Of a DNA stretch of 64,000 bases, positions 24,653-33,411 are shown in pieces. The first letter of the stretch is position 1. Each line of letters starts with the position of its first letter. A model generated the notes under the pieces. That model was not told where the DNA came from. It worked only from the letters and a program-made list of their open reading frames with translations, and ran no database searches. Location: positions 1 to 64,000 of the forward strand of contig CAJOFA010000001.1 of assembly GCA_905233985.1 (NCBI GenBank), written 5' to 3'. The translations under genes and the position numbers were made by a program. Origin of the DNA: an uncultured Prevotella sp. GTDB lineage: Bacteria > Bacteroidota > Bacteroidia > Bacteroidales > Bacteroidaceae.

Positions 24653-25755
24653 GACGAACGCTGCGATTAAGCGAGAGCAGAACGATGCTTGCATCGATTC
24701 TGCCGAGCGTGAGCAGGCTCGGCCGGAGGCCAACGCTGCCACTGATATTGCTGTTGATGGTGGCGATAGCCGTCATGGCCATCATTAATCTGCTCATCGG
24801 CTCTGTCAAAATTCCAGTGGCGGATATTTGTCGCATATTGGTAGGCGATGATAGTCAAGAGATTTGGACGAACATCATTTGGAAATCACGACTGCCTCAG
24901 GTGCTGACGGCTATTGTTGCTGGTGCAGGATTGGCAGTAAGCGGCTTGCAGATGCAGACCGTTTTCCGCAATCCATTGGCAGGACCGTCAGTGCTTGGCA
25001 TCAGCAACGGCTCTGCCTTAGGTGTTGCCTTTGTGGTGCTACTCTCCGGCAAGATCGGCGGTGTGGCACTCAGCCGTCTGGGGTATTTTGGTGATGCCGC
25101 GATGAGCGTTGCGGCCATAGTTGGAGCCTTGGCGGTTATGCTACTGATTCTCTGGGTTGCGCAGAAGGTGAAGGGCAATGTCACCCTATTGATAATAGGT
25201 GTGATGATTGGTTACTTAGCCAATGCAATTATCGGCGTGCTGAAATTCATGGCCCCCGATGAGGATGTGAAGTCGTTTGTCGTATGGGGACTCGGCTCAT
25301 TCTCACGTGTCTCAGGCGACGAGATGATACTCTTCGTGGTATTGATGTGTATCCTGCTTCCACTGAGTTTCCTGCTCGTCAAGTCGATGAACCTGATGCT
25401 GCTGGGTGATCGCTATGCGACCAACTTAGGTCTGAATATCCGTCGTGCCCGTATGTTGGTGATCATCAGTTCTGGAATATTGGTAGCTATTGTCACGGCC
25501 TATTGCGGTCCAATCATGTTCATCGGGCTGGCCGTTCCCCATCTAGCAAGAGCCATCTTCCGGTCTTCCGACCATCGCATCTTGATGCCAGCCACGGCTC
25601 TCTGTGGTGCCCTGCTGGCACTTGTCTGCAACTTTATCGCCCGTATGCCAGGCTTCGAGGGTGCCTTGCCCGTCAATAGTGTGACAGCACTGGTGGGAGC
25701 TCCCGTGATTGCTGCCGTCATCTTCGGCCGTCGAAAGAACGAGGTCGGGGAATAA
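24649..25755 (+). CDS. btuC: FecCD-family ABC permease (BtuC-like)
   Basis: A 368-residue inner-membrane permease with about ten hydrophobic segments. Family motifs: SRLPQVLTAIVAGAGLAVSG, QMQTVFRNPLAGPSVLGISN, and the cytoplasmic coupling region GLAVPHLARAIF before HRILMPATAL. It imports the ligand of BtuF. No ATPase (BtuD) gene follows; a DUF2442 gene does. The first about 24 residues (LRLSESRTMLASILPSVSR) are encoded by the reverse complement of the repeat found in the LRR leader, so the N-terminus looks acquired; an internal ATG at 24685 is possible. The ATG at 24649 overlaps the btuF stop by 4 nt. Confidence 0.9.
   Translation: MRRTLRLSESRTMLASILPSVSRLGRRPTLPLILLLMVAIAVMAIINLLIGSVKIPVADICRILVGDDSQEIWTNIIWKSRLPQVLTAIVAGAGLAVSGLQMQTVFRNPLAGPSVLGISNGSALGVAFVVLLSGKIGGVALSRLGYFGDAAMSVAAIVGALAVMLLILWVAQKVKGNVTLLIIGVMIGYLANAIIGVLKFMAPDEDVKSFVVWGLGSFSRVSGDEMILFVVLMCILLPLSFLLVKSMNLMLLGDRYATNLGLNIRRARMLVIISSGILVAIVTAYCGPIMFIGLAVPHLARAIFRSSDHRILMPATALCGALLALVCNFIARMPGFEGALPVNSVTALVGAPVIAAVIFGRRKNEVGE
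24658..24721 (-). repeat. GC-rich element, antisense copy encoding the BtuC N-terminus
   Basis: Its reverse complement (GAGCCTGCTCACGCTCGGCAG, given in parts: first GAGCCTGCTCACGC, then TCGGCAG, then GATGCAAGCATC, then CTGCTCTCG) matches the 20231-20290 leader element with scattered substitutions. Here it is translated. Confidence 0.7.
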
Positions 25756-25838
25756 TGAGATGATAAAATGATGGAGAATGGCGAGACACTGGCAAAGATT
25801 AACCCACTCGACTAAGCAATACGGAACAGGAGAACATT

Positions 25839-26057
25839 TTGAAATGGGTCACAGCCGCCCGCACACTTGACGGCTACCGGTTGCACCTGACCTTTAACGA
25901 CGGCAGCGAGCGCATCTTCGACTGCCTGCCGCTCATCGAGAAGTACCAGCTCTTTGCCCCGCTGCGCGACAAAGCTGTGTTCGACCGCTTCGACCTTGAC
26001 GGCTGGACGGTATGCTGGCTTGACGGCACCATCGACATCGCCCCCGAGCATCTTTAA
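25839..26057 (+). CDS. DUF2442-family protein
   Basis: 72 residues, starting MKWVTAARTLDGYRLHLTF. The sequence with LFNDG-like turn, FDCLPLIEKYQLFAPLRD and a C-terminal DGTIDIAPEHL is typical of DUF2442, small proteins often paired with DUF4160 and suspected to be toxin-antitoxin related. No DUF4160 gene is seen. The TTG start is supported by AGGAG 6 nt upstream; no better in-frame ATG exists. It sits where a btuD ATPase gene would be expected, 84 bp after btuC. The gap holds only a 15-codon ORF of no recognisable origin. Confidence 0.82.
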   Translation: MKWVTAARTLDGYRLHLTFNDGSERIFDCLPLIEKYQLFAPLRDKAVFDRFDLDGWTVCWLDGTIDIAPEHL

Positions 26058-26136
26058 AAACTGGGTGTGGTGGCGTAAGAGTTTTTGAGACTAAAGGAAA
26101 CGCATGGGCGGGGGAGTCGGCAGACTTATGAAAGAC

Positions 26137-26170
26137 AAAAGGGAGATGGCTCTTGTGCAACCTCCCTTTT
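26137..26170 (+). terminator. Hairpin terminator after the DUF2442 gene
   Basis: AAAAGGGAG pairs with CTCCCTTTT, leaving a 16-nt loop and a plus-strand T-run. The rest of 26171-26436 is AT-rich. It holds a second inverted repeat (CAAACTTTATGCG / CGCATATAGAGTTTG, about 26338-26371) and no gene. Confidence 0.65.
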
Positions 26171-26436
26171 ACTATCTCCTAAAATTTCGAGTTCTGTATT
26201 GGAACTCATTATCTCACTTCAATACTACGCTCTTCTTGAAGCGTGATTTCCTTTTTCTGTTTAAGACACTACAGCTACGAAGAGCGTTGCAGCTTGGAGT
26301 AGTAAAGAAAGAATCTCATACAGATTCGTTTCTATCTCAAACTTTATGCGTAATCGCATATAGAGTTTGGTGCAAACAATATGCCATAATCACACAACGA
26401 TTCTTTACTGACATTTTGTCACAGCTGTTTGTCATT

Positions 26437-27003
26437 TCACAAATCTTTGAATCTCGTGTTTTCGGGCTTGAAAGGATGTTCTTTATTGTAGGTATCCCAA
26501 TAATTAATTTGGAGACCATTATACTTATATCCCAAAATAAGGTCGCGAACAATCGTATCAATTGTAATTTCACCAAATCTAATTTTATAGTGAGAATAAC
26601 ATTTAGGATTGCCTGCCCCCCATGACAACTCGTCTACAGAAAGATTTTTTCTGTTGTCCAATAGATTACCATTGTATGCTGTAACTTGACGACTTGTCAC
26701 AGGAGACCCGTATTTTTGAGTAAGGGTTTCCTTATAATTGTAATACTCGTCAACCATTTGATTCCATTCTTCGATAGTAGGATCTGTTATTCCATATCCA
26801 TAGTGCAACTCAACAGACACGAGGGATACAGGATTCCCATAAATATTCACATAAGCCCATTTCCCGGTAAATGACAATTGGCATTTTACTTCATTGTCAC
26901 TTTCTTTATCGACTGAATAAATTTTGGCAGTATTTTTTAACTTGGAGAAAAATTCCTTTGCAGTCCCTTCAAGAGGTATGCCCATAAACTCAATATGTTC
27001 CAT
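26437..27003 (-). CDS. Hypothetical protein, 188 aa, AT-rich
   Basis: Not recognised with confidence. No signal peptide. It starts MEHIEFMGIPLEGTAKEFFS, a pattern seen in small Bacteroidales proteins of unknown role. The middle is beta-rich (KCQLSFTGKWAYVNIYGNPV) and the C-terminal half contains LTQKYGSPVTSRQV and IRFGEITIDTIVRDLILGY. Its base composition is visibly more AT-rich than the cob genes on either side, as is the next LRR gene, which suggests separate acquisition. It stands alone on the minus strand. Confidence 0.65.
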   Translation of the reverse strand: MEHIEFMGIPLEGTAKEFFSKLKNTAKIYSVDKESDNEVKCQLSFTGKWAYVNIYGNPVSLVSVELHYGYGITDPTIEEWNQMVDEYYNYKETLTQKYGSPVTSRQVTAYNGNLLDNRKNLSVDELSWGAGNPKCYSHYKIRFGEITIDTIVRDLILGYKYNGLQINYWDTYNKEHPFKPENTRFKDL

Positions 27004-27247
27004 AATCCAATAATTTGAAATATTAATATATAATATGCAGTAACGCCCTATTCATAGAGATGTCGTAGTTGATAATGATTCCGTAGAATTTGCTTATCTC
27101 TGGCATATTGCTTCATTTATAGTTTACTTGCTGCAAATTTACACAAAAATCTTCTATTTCGATGACTTGAACTGTGAAAATCACATAAAATGTGATAGAT
27201 TCTTCTTATTCTCTGTTTAATTATGGACGCAAAAACGAATTAGAAAT

Positions 27248-28453
27248 TTACATTGCTTCTATATGCTTAAATTTCTGGAAAGTTTTATGATGTCTGAATT
27301 CCGACCGGCTCCCCGATGGAACAAATAAAACAGCATTATCGTATAAGCAGTTGAAAGAACTATCAAGATATACCCTGTTACTATCTATAGGATTTTTAAT
27401 ATTGCAATGTACTTTAGATAGACTATTGCAGCCATAGAAAGCATCTTCACCGATAATAAATACAGAATCTGGGATATAGACAGACTGTAGGCTTTTACAC
27501 TCTGCAAATGTTCCATGTCCAATTGTTTTTACGGAGTTTGGAATAACGATAGTCTGTAAAGCAGTACATTCTTGAAAAGCCCTATCGTTAATAGAGTCAA
27601 CAGAATCCGGTATATCAATAGACTTCAAGGCTGTACAACACATGAATGCACCCTCTTCAATTGATATTAAAGAATTAGGTAGTATTACATGTTCTAATGA
27701 AGAGCACTCTTTGAATACCTCCTTTGAGATTGATTTGACAAATTTAGATATTGAAACAGATTTAAGAGCAGAGCAACCTTCAAATGCTTCAACACCAATA
27801 AGGCTAACAGAGTTAGGAATAACGATAGAAGAAAGCGATTTACAACCAAAGAACGACTGATAACCGATTGAAATTACGGAGTCCGGTATAACAAAAGATT
27901 GCAGATTTTCGCAGCAATAGAACATCTCACTTGTTATTGATGCGACCGAGCATTGAAATTCTACTGTTTGTAAAGAAATGCACCGGTAAAAAGCACCTTC
28001 ACCTATGCTCGCGATAGATTTGGGAAGAGCTATATTTCGAAGGGCAGAACAGCTATGGAAGATTCCACTTCCAATAGCTATAACAGAGTTGGGAAGAATT
28101 ATTGATTCGAGTGCTGTGCATAAAGCAAAAGCGGCATTACCAATTGTTTTTACGGAGTTTGGAATATCAATAAACTTTAAAGATGTGCACCCGAAGAATG
28201 CGGCATCTTCAATTGAGACAATAGTATTAGGAATTTCTATAGATTGAATGGAGGTACAATCACGGAATGCAGAATACTTGATTGTAGTTACGGAATTTGG
28301 AATATCGACATGCTGCAACTCGCTACATCCTTCGAAAGCACCATGACCTATTGTGGTTACGGAGTTAGGTATATTGATAGATAGTATTTTTTTATTATTT
28401 ACACCTCTCAATATTTTACCATCTAAACTAAGTCTTATATCAGGATTAACCAT
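27248..28453 (-). CDS. BspA-like leucine-rich-repeat protein without signal peptide
   Basis: 401 residues, nearly all LRR_5 repeats of about 23 residues (IPNSVTTIGHGAFEGCSELQ and variants, about 14 copies), followed by a short cap (VPSGSRSEFRHHKTFQKFK). Unlike the LRR protein at 20.3 kb it has no signal peptide, so it is either cytoplasmic or exported another way. The ATG at 28453 is used; a GTG at 28462 is also in frame. AT-rich composition matches the neighbouring hypothetical gene. From 28463 to 28622 no gene is seen. Confidence 0.87.
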   Translation of the reverse strand: MVNPDIRLSLDGKILRGVNNKKILSINIPNSVTTIGHGAFEGCSELQHVDIPNSVTTIKYSAFRDCTSIQSIEIPNTIVSIEDAAFFGCTSLKFIDIPNSVKTIGNAAFALCTALESIILPNSVIAIGSGIFHSCSALRNIALPKSIASIGEGAFYRCISLQTVEFQCSVASITSEMFYCCENLQSFVIPDSVISIGYQSFFGCKSLSSIVIPNSVSLIGVEAFEGCSALKSVSISKFVKSISKEVFKECSSLEHVILPNSLISIEEGAFMCCTALKSIDIPDSVDSINDRAFQECTALQTIVIPNSVKTIGHGTFAECKSLQSVYIPDSVFIIGEDAFYGCNSLSKVHCNIKNPIDSNRVYLDSSFNCLYDNAVLFVPSGSRSEFRHHKTFQKFKHIEAM

Positions 28454-28622
28454 ATCTTTCACTTATTGTCGTTTTTACTTTAGCTGATGCCATCAATGAA
28501 CTCTTGAATATATAAATACACCTGCAAAAATACAAATTTTCTGCCAATCTGAGGCCAAAAGCCGTAAAAAGATTAAATTTTTGAGCATTTCTTTGGCAAA
28601 ATGATACAGGAACGGGGATTGT

Positions 28623-30419
28623 TTAATAAATATTCCCCTTGTCGTCTATCAACAAGATGGTGAGTGTGCCGTTGGGCAGAAGCGGCTGACAATTTTCTGC
28701 ACAATGGCCGATGATGGCCGAAGCAAAATCCTGTAGTTTTTCGGGTGGCAGTTTTTCCCAAATCTCACGAGCCAAGGTAATATCGCTGATGTCGATATCG
28801 CAATCGGCCTCGTCGAGTATTTGTTTAATGAATGCCTTATCCATCACCGACTTCCGGCTGTGAGTGTCAAGATGACCTGCGGCTAGTTTGACGGCTTTGC
28901 CCAGCATGACGCCAAGGGTGATTTTACGGATGCCGAGCTCATTGGCTATCTTGAGCGTCTCACCGATATAGTTGCCGTATTCCACAAATGCCTGTTGAGG
29001 CAGGTCGGGGTAAAGGGCCTTAACAAAACGTTCGCTCTTACCACCACTGTTAATCACCACCCGATTGGTGCCCGAGGCTTTGGCCACCGTCATGCATTTG
29101 CGGATGCTGTCGATGAAGGCCTCTTCGCTGAAAGGTTTGACAATGCCACTGACACCAATAATCGAGATGCCGCCCTCGATGCCGAGGCGGGGATTAAACG
29201 TACGCTTGGCTATTTCCTTGCCTTGGGGGACGGAAATCGTAATTGATAATTGACAATTGATAATTGATAATTGCTCCAGATTCTGCCGAATCATCTCGCG
29301 TGGCGCCTTGTTGATAGCAGCTTCACCTGGGGGATAGTCGAACCCCGGAAGGGTGAACCGTCCTACGCCCTCACCACCGATAATATCTATTTGGGCATTT
29401 TGCTTTTGGCACTTAGCCATTAGCTCCACACTCGCCCTCACCTCTATACCGTCTGTCACATCAGGGTCGTCACCCGCCTCTTTGATGCAATAGGCATAGT
29501 CGTCATCATACCCAACAGCCACCATGATCGTTTCGCCATTGGGAAGGATGACAGGCACTTCATCAGGCATCTCGCCTTTTGTCAATCGCAGCGTTGCTGC
29601 CACAGCAGCAGCCGTTGCACAAGTACCTGTCGTCAGTCCACTATGCAGTGGATAGAACTTTGGAAGCAGTTTCTCCACCGCCCTTCGTAATCCGTAAGGC
29701 CCATTACACAAAGGGGGCGGTTCTTGCGTCCCGTTGGTAGCAAGCGAGCAGAGCTCGAGCGCTTTTTGTGTAATTTCAGGTCGTTTGAGGGCGATGATAC
29801 GCATGCCTTTTGCCTTAGCAGCCTCCACCTTCTCCTGGAATCCACCCGAGATACCGCTCTCCTTGAGTAAGATTGCTTCGGCCTCTACGGGGATGTCATT
29901 GGCATCCTCATAAAAGCAGAGCTGGTCATCCGTTGCCCCTTGTTTCTTGGCCATTGCTATGGACGATTCCCTATTGAGGATGCGATAAAAGACCTTAATG
30001 CCCTTTGTCTCTAAGTATTTCAGTTTGCTGATGCTCTGAACACCCGTCGTTGTCAACAGCGAATGAATGTTGCGCGGTAATTGGTTGTAGTCGTCAATCC
30101 ACGTGATACTGGGATCACGAGGCGGATAGATACGTTCGTAGCGGATAACTGGGATATTCAATGCTTCAGAGGCCTGAGCAATCGTCTGGTGGAGTTGCGA
30201 GGCAAAGGGATGGGCAGCATCTACGATGAGACAAATGCCATGCTCTTGACAGAACAATTGCATCGCCTCAGCATCAAGTGCCCCGTCAATGCGCTGTCCA
30301 TGATGTAAGGCGATGTCCTGCTCCCCCGTTTTAGTACTGTAATAGTAGACATTGCCAGCCTCTTCCAGCACTTCCACGGCCTTACGCCCCTCTGTTGTTC
30401 CTCCGAATACCAGTATCAT
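28623..30419 (-). CDS. cbiJ-cbiD: Fused precorrin-6A reductase / cobalt-precorrin-5B C1-methyltransferase
   Basis: 598 residues. Residues 1-240 are CbiJ/CobK: MILVFGGTTEGRKAVEVLEE at the start, VDAAHPFASQLH, then SIAMAKKQGATDDQLCFYED. Residues about 255-598 are CbiD: HSGLTTGTCATAAAVAATLR, GEGVGRFTLPGFDYPPGEAA and VINSGGKSERF. The two halves reduce the macrocycle and methylate C1 in anaerobic corrin synthesis. Residues around 382-393 (EQLSIINCQLSI) come from a five-unit AATTGAT array inserted in frame in CbiD. It is last of four genes on the leftward cbi operon, and its start overlaps the cbiG-cbiF stop by 4 nt. Confidence 0.93.
   Translation of the reverse strand: MILVFGGTTEGRKAVEVLEEAGNVYYYSTKTGEQDIALHHGQRIDGALDAEAMQLFCQEHGICLIVDAAHPFASQLHQTIAQASEALNIPVIRYERIYPPRDPSITWIDDYNQLPRNIHSLLTTTGVQSISKLKYLETKGIKVFYRILNRESSIAMAKKQGATDDQLCFYEDANDIPVEAEAILLKESGISGGFQEKVEAAKAKGMRIIALKRPEITQKALELCSLATNGTQEPPPLCNGPYGLRRAVEKLLPKFYPLHSGLTTGTCATAAAVAATLRLTKGEMPDEVPVILPNGETIMVAVGYDDDYAYCIKEAGDDPDVTDGIEVRASVELMAKCQKQNAQIDIIGGEGVGRFTLPGFDYPPGEAAINKAPREMIRQNLEQLSIINCQLSITISVPQGKEIAKRTFNPRLGIEGGISIIGVSGIVKPFSEEAFIDSIRKCMTVAKASGTNRVVINSGGKSERFVKALYPDLPQQAFVEYGNYIGETLKIANELGIRKITLGVMLGKAVKLAAGHLDTHSRKSVMDKAFIKQILDEADCDIDISDITLAREIWEKLPPEKLQDFASAIIGHCAENCQPLLPNGTLTILLIDDKGNIY
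29241..29275 (+). repeat. Five-unit heptanucleotide array inside cbiD
   Basis: Units AATTGAT, AATTGAC, AATTGAT, AATTGAT, AATTGCT: exactly 35 bp. It is translated on the minus strand as a Ser/Ile/Leu/Asn-rich loop between a conserved CbiD block and the TISVPQGKE segment. Confidence 0.85.
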
Positions 30420-32191
30420 GCGTCGCCAGTTCTAAAGAGATGGGTAAAGTGCTTGTCGTAGAGGGCAGAGAGACCTTCGCGATTATCTATAGCCTCGCCA
30501 ACAACGAGCATCGTGGTGAGGGTGAGGTGGTTGTCGTGGACAATCTTTGCGAGGTCTTTGAGGACTCCGCGATAGATGCGCTGGTCTGGCCACGTGAGAT
30601 GATAGCAGGCAGCAACGGGAGTATCCTCAGGATATTCCTGAAGCAGTTCGCGCTGCACATCATTGACGATTGATGCAGAAAGGAAAATGCACATCGTGCT
30701 CTGGCTCTTTGCCAACAGATGCAACTGTTCTTTTTCAGGCATAGGGGTGCGGCCTTCGCCACGAGTGAGGATAATCGTCTGGCAACGCTCAGGAATCGTG
30801 AACTGGCTCTGCAACTCAGCGGCTGCTGCAAGGAACGAAGAGATGCCAGGTGTGATGTGATAGTCCATATTATTGGCATCGAAGAAGGCCATCTGTTCTT
30901 GAATGGCGCCAAAGATACAGGGGTCACCTGTATGCAGACGCACGATGAAATGCCCCTTATCGTAATGTTCCTTCATCAATGCGCATTGTTCTTCAAGGTT
31001 CATGTCAGCAGACGAGCGCACCACAGCGCCAGGCTTGTGGCACTCCGTCAATGCCTTGGGCACCAAAGAACCAGCATAGAGAATGAGGTCTGCGCGCTCC
31101 AGCATCTTTCTGCCTCGAACACTCACCAAATCAGGATCGCCAGGACCGGCACCGACAATCTCGATATGTCCTTTCGCCTCGCGCAAGTATTTGTAATCAA
31201 TGGCGAGGGCTGCTGTCCAGTTTTTACCCTTCACTTTGGGGACGATGAGTTTGCCATGATTGGAGCCGAGAATCGCTGCTGCCTCGCAGACGCTTGGAGT
31301 TCCAACGTGCTTCTGAACAGTAGCGCTGGGATTCGGCACCTCAACCTTAGCGAGTTCCTCGGCTGAGTAAAAAACCAACTCTTCTCCTAAATCATCGACG
31401 AGCATTGCACAGAACTCTTCTTCTTCCTTTACATCAATGGTGCAATAACGCTTGTAGCAGGGCAATACGCCTATCTGACTCATGGTCTCGTCTATCTGGT
31501 CGTTGATATCCTCGTAGTCATCTGGATGATGAGCTAGGCCAAAGCCTAATGCAGCTATCATAGGTACGAAATGCAATTCGAGCACACCGTATGGAGCGCA
31601 GAGATTGTAGGGTGACACTATGATGACCAAACTATATTTTTGGGGATTAACCTCTTCGAGACTATTTACAACAGTCACATGTGGAGGCAACGTTTTTTCC
31701 ATATAGTCGGTACCCTCGTCGCAGATTTCCATTAGCAGGGCGGTAGGTTTCCGATTGACGAAGGCATAGATGCACTCATTCATATCATCATCACTAGCGA
31801 TGGCCCAGTTGAATCGTTCTGCAAACGTGTCGAGCGCCCAAAGACCAGCATTGTCACTCTGGGTAGTGATGACCTCGCGGGCGCCTATCAGACCAGCAAT
31901 GTCTCGCGTCAGGTCATTGGCTCCTCCGATATGTCCGCTTAGAACGGAAATCACATTCTGTCCCATGCTGTCGACACACACCACAGCGGGGTCTTCATGT
32001 TTATCCTTGATATAGGGGGCGATGGTGCGCACACAGATGCCCATCGCTCCTATGAAAACGAAGGCATTGAAATCTTTCCAACGCTTGCCTACCTCTTGGC
32101 GGCTGATGACAGTAGCACTAAATTCTCGTTCTAACGTTTGAGCTATCTGTTGCCCTGCCTCGCTGATTTGTATGATGGCTATCTCTTGCAT
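30416..32191 (-). CDS. cbiG-cbiF: Fused cobalt-precorrin-5A hydrolase / precorrin-4 C11-methyltransferase
   Basis: 591 residues. The N-terminal part (about 1-340) is CbiG, which opens the delta-lactone: FIGAMGICVRTIAPYIKD and DSMGQNVISVLSGHIGGAND are diagnostic. The C-terminal part (about 345-591) is CbiF/CobM: IEIVGAGPGDPDLVSVRGRK, LYAGSLVPKAL, LHTGDPCIFGAIQEQ and PGISSFLAAAAELQ. The ATG at 32191 is preferred over an in-frame start at 32269, since it begins at MQEIAIIQIS and overlaps the cbiE-cbiT stop by only 13 nt. Second-to-last gene of the leftward cbi operon. Confidence 0.93.
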   Translation of the reverse strand: MQEIAIIQISEAGQQIAQTLEREFSATVISRQEVGKRWKDFNAFVFIGAMGICVRTIAPYIKDKHEDPAVVCVDSMGQNVISVLSGHIGGANDLTRDIAGLIGAREVITTQSDNAGLWALDTFAERFNWAIASDDDMNECIYAFVNRKPTALLMEICDEGTDYMEKTLPPHVTVVNSLEEVNPQKYSLVIIVSPYNLCAPYGVLELHFVPMIAALGFGLAHHPDDYEDINDQIDETMSQIGVLPCYKRYCTIDVKEEEEFCAMLVDDLGEELVFYSAEELAKVEVPNPSATVQKHVGTPSVCEAAAILGSNHGKLIVPKVKGKNWTAALAIDYKYLREAKGHIEIVGAGPGDPDLVSVRGRKMLERADLILYAGSLVPKALTECHKPGAVVRSSADMNLEEQCALMKEHYDKGHFIVRLHTGDPCIFGAIQEQMAFFDANNMDYHITPGISSFLAAAAELQSQFTIPERCQTIILTRGEGRTPMPEKEQLHLLAKSQSTMCIFLSASIVNDVQRELLQEYPEDTPVAACYHLTWPDQRIYRGVLKDLAKIVHDNHLTLTTMLVVGEAIDNREGLSALYDKHFTHLFRTGDA

Positions 32192-33411
32192 TTCAATATG
32201 GTTATTGGGTGATTGTCGTTCAGTTGGATATGAAGTGGAGGTAACTGTTGCAAACCGAGTTCGTCGCAAGCCTCATCCCATAGCTTCTTGCTATCAACGG
32301 TGACCTTTGGCGCAACAACGCTATTGAAGACAATGATTCCGTCATCAGTCAACACAGTTAGGATTTTTTTCATGATCTCTTTCAGTTCTCCGCCGTGTCC
32401 ACCGATGAAGACGGCATCGGGACGAGGCAGGACTGTGATATTCGTTTCGAGGAAGTCGCCGATATGCACATTGATGCCAGGCGCTCCGAATTTGCGAGCA
32501 TTCTCATGGATGATGGCCTCGCACTCAGGACGGATCTCAAAGGCCTCAATATGCAAATGAGGAAACTGCAAGCGGACCTCGATGCTGATGCTGCCCGTAC
32601 AGAAGCCGATGTCCCAAAAGACATGTTTCTTTGGCAGGTCAAGCGTCTGAAGGGTGAGCAAACGGATGGGCATCTTCGTTATCATCTTCTCACGACCATC
32701 TAATAACATGAATTTGTTGTCAGGGATACCAAACCACGTTTCTTTTTTCGAACACGAATCACACAGATTACACGAATAAATAATGACGCAATTGGGCATT
32801 GAGAACTCTGCTCTTGCGGCCTCTTCGAGAGTCAGCGTTGTGACCTTTTCCTTTTCAGGGTTGCCAAGATGTTCGCCAACGTACATTGTATAATCGGTAT
32901 AACCATAGTCCAGCATCCGTTGGGCAATGGCTGCAGGCGTGTGCTCTTTGTCTGTCAGCACACCTATCTTCTCAGCCCTTTCGATAAGGGCTTTGTCGAG
33001 CTCCGGCCAGGGACGTCCCGTGAGCGAAACAATGCGCATATCATGATAAGGCATCACCAATCGGTGAGCCAGCATCTGCAAGGAATTGAAGGTCGGATAG
33101 ACCACGATTCCTGCTTCAGGCATCTTACGCTTGATGGTATTGGCAAAACCGAAGAAGAGTGGATCGCCAGAAGCGAAAACCGTTACACATTGAACATTGA
33201 ACATTGAACATTGAACATTATACTGTTCGAAGACGGCATCGAGAGGAACTGTGATATCTATCCATTCAGCGATGGCAGGCAGCAACGGTGCCACAATTTC
33301 ATGGTGGCGCTTACCACCAGAGAACACCTTGCCGTTCTTGATAATTTCCAATACCTCTGGTGTAAACCAAGGCTTGGGATTATCCGTTATACCAATTACG
33401 ATGAACTTCAT
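32179..33411 (-). CDS. cbiE-cbiT: Fused precorrin-6Y C5,15-methyltransferase / decarboxylase (CobL-type)
   Basis: 410 residues. CbiE (about 1-205) starts MKFIVIGITDNPKPWFTPEV and contains FASGDPLFFGFANTI; CbiT (about 215-410) shows HVFWDIGFCTGSISIEV, where the usual Gly of the SAM loop is Cys, and DAVFIGGHGGELKEI. Together they methylate C5 and C15 and decarboxylate the C12 acetate. In CbiE, residues about 65-76 (YNVQCSMFNVQC) are encoded by a five-unit CATTGAA array. The start overlaps the cbiH-cbiC stop by 4 nt. Confidence 0.93.
   Translation of the reverse strand: MKFIVIGITDNPKPWFTPEVLEIIKNGKVFSGGKRHHEIVAPLLPAIAEWIDITVPLDAVFEQYNVQCSMFNVQCVTVFASGDPLFFGFANTIKRKMPEAGIVVYPTFNSLQMLAHRLVMPYHDMRIVSLTGRPWPELDKALIERAEKIGVLTDKEHTPAAIAQRMLDYGYTDYTMYVGEHLGNPEKEKVTTLTLEEAARAEFSMPNCVIIYSCNLCDSCSKKETWFGIPDNKFMLLDGREKMITKMPIRLLTLQTLDLPKKHVFWDIGFCTGSISIEVRLQFPHLHIEAFEIRPECEAIIHENARKFGAPGINVHIGDFLETNITVLPRPDAVFIGGHGGELKEIMKKILTVLTDDGIIVFNSVVAPKVTVDSKKLWDEACDELGLQQLPPLHIQLNDNHPITILKCKR
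33188..33222 (+). repeat. Five-unit heptanucleotide array inside cbiE
   Basis: Four perfect CATTGAA units and a final CATTATA, 35 bp. Translated on the minus strand as a Cys/Gln/Asn-rich insertion immediately before the conserved FASGDPLFF motif. Confidence 0.88.

Noticed and set aside
25768..25815. 15-codon ORF after btuC as a BtuD remnant
   Set aside because: It has no Walker or ABC signature; too short to assign.
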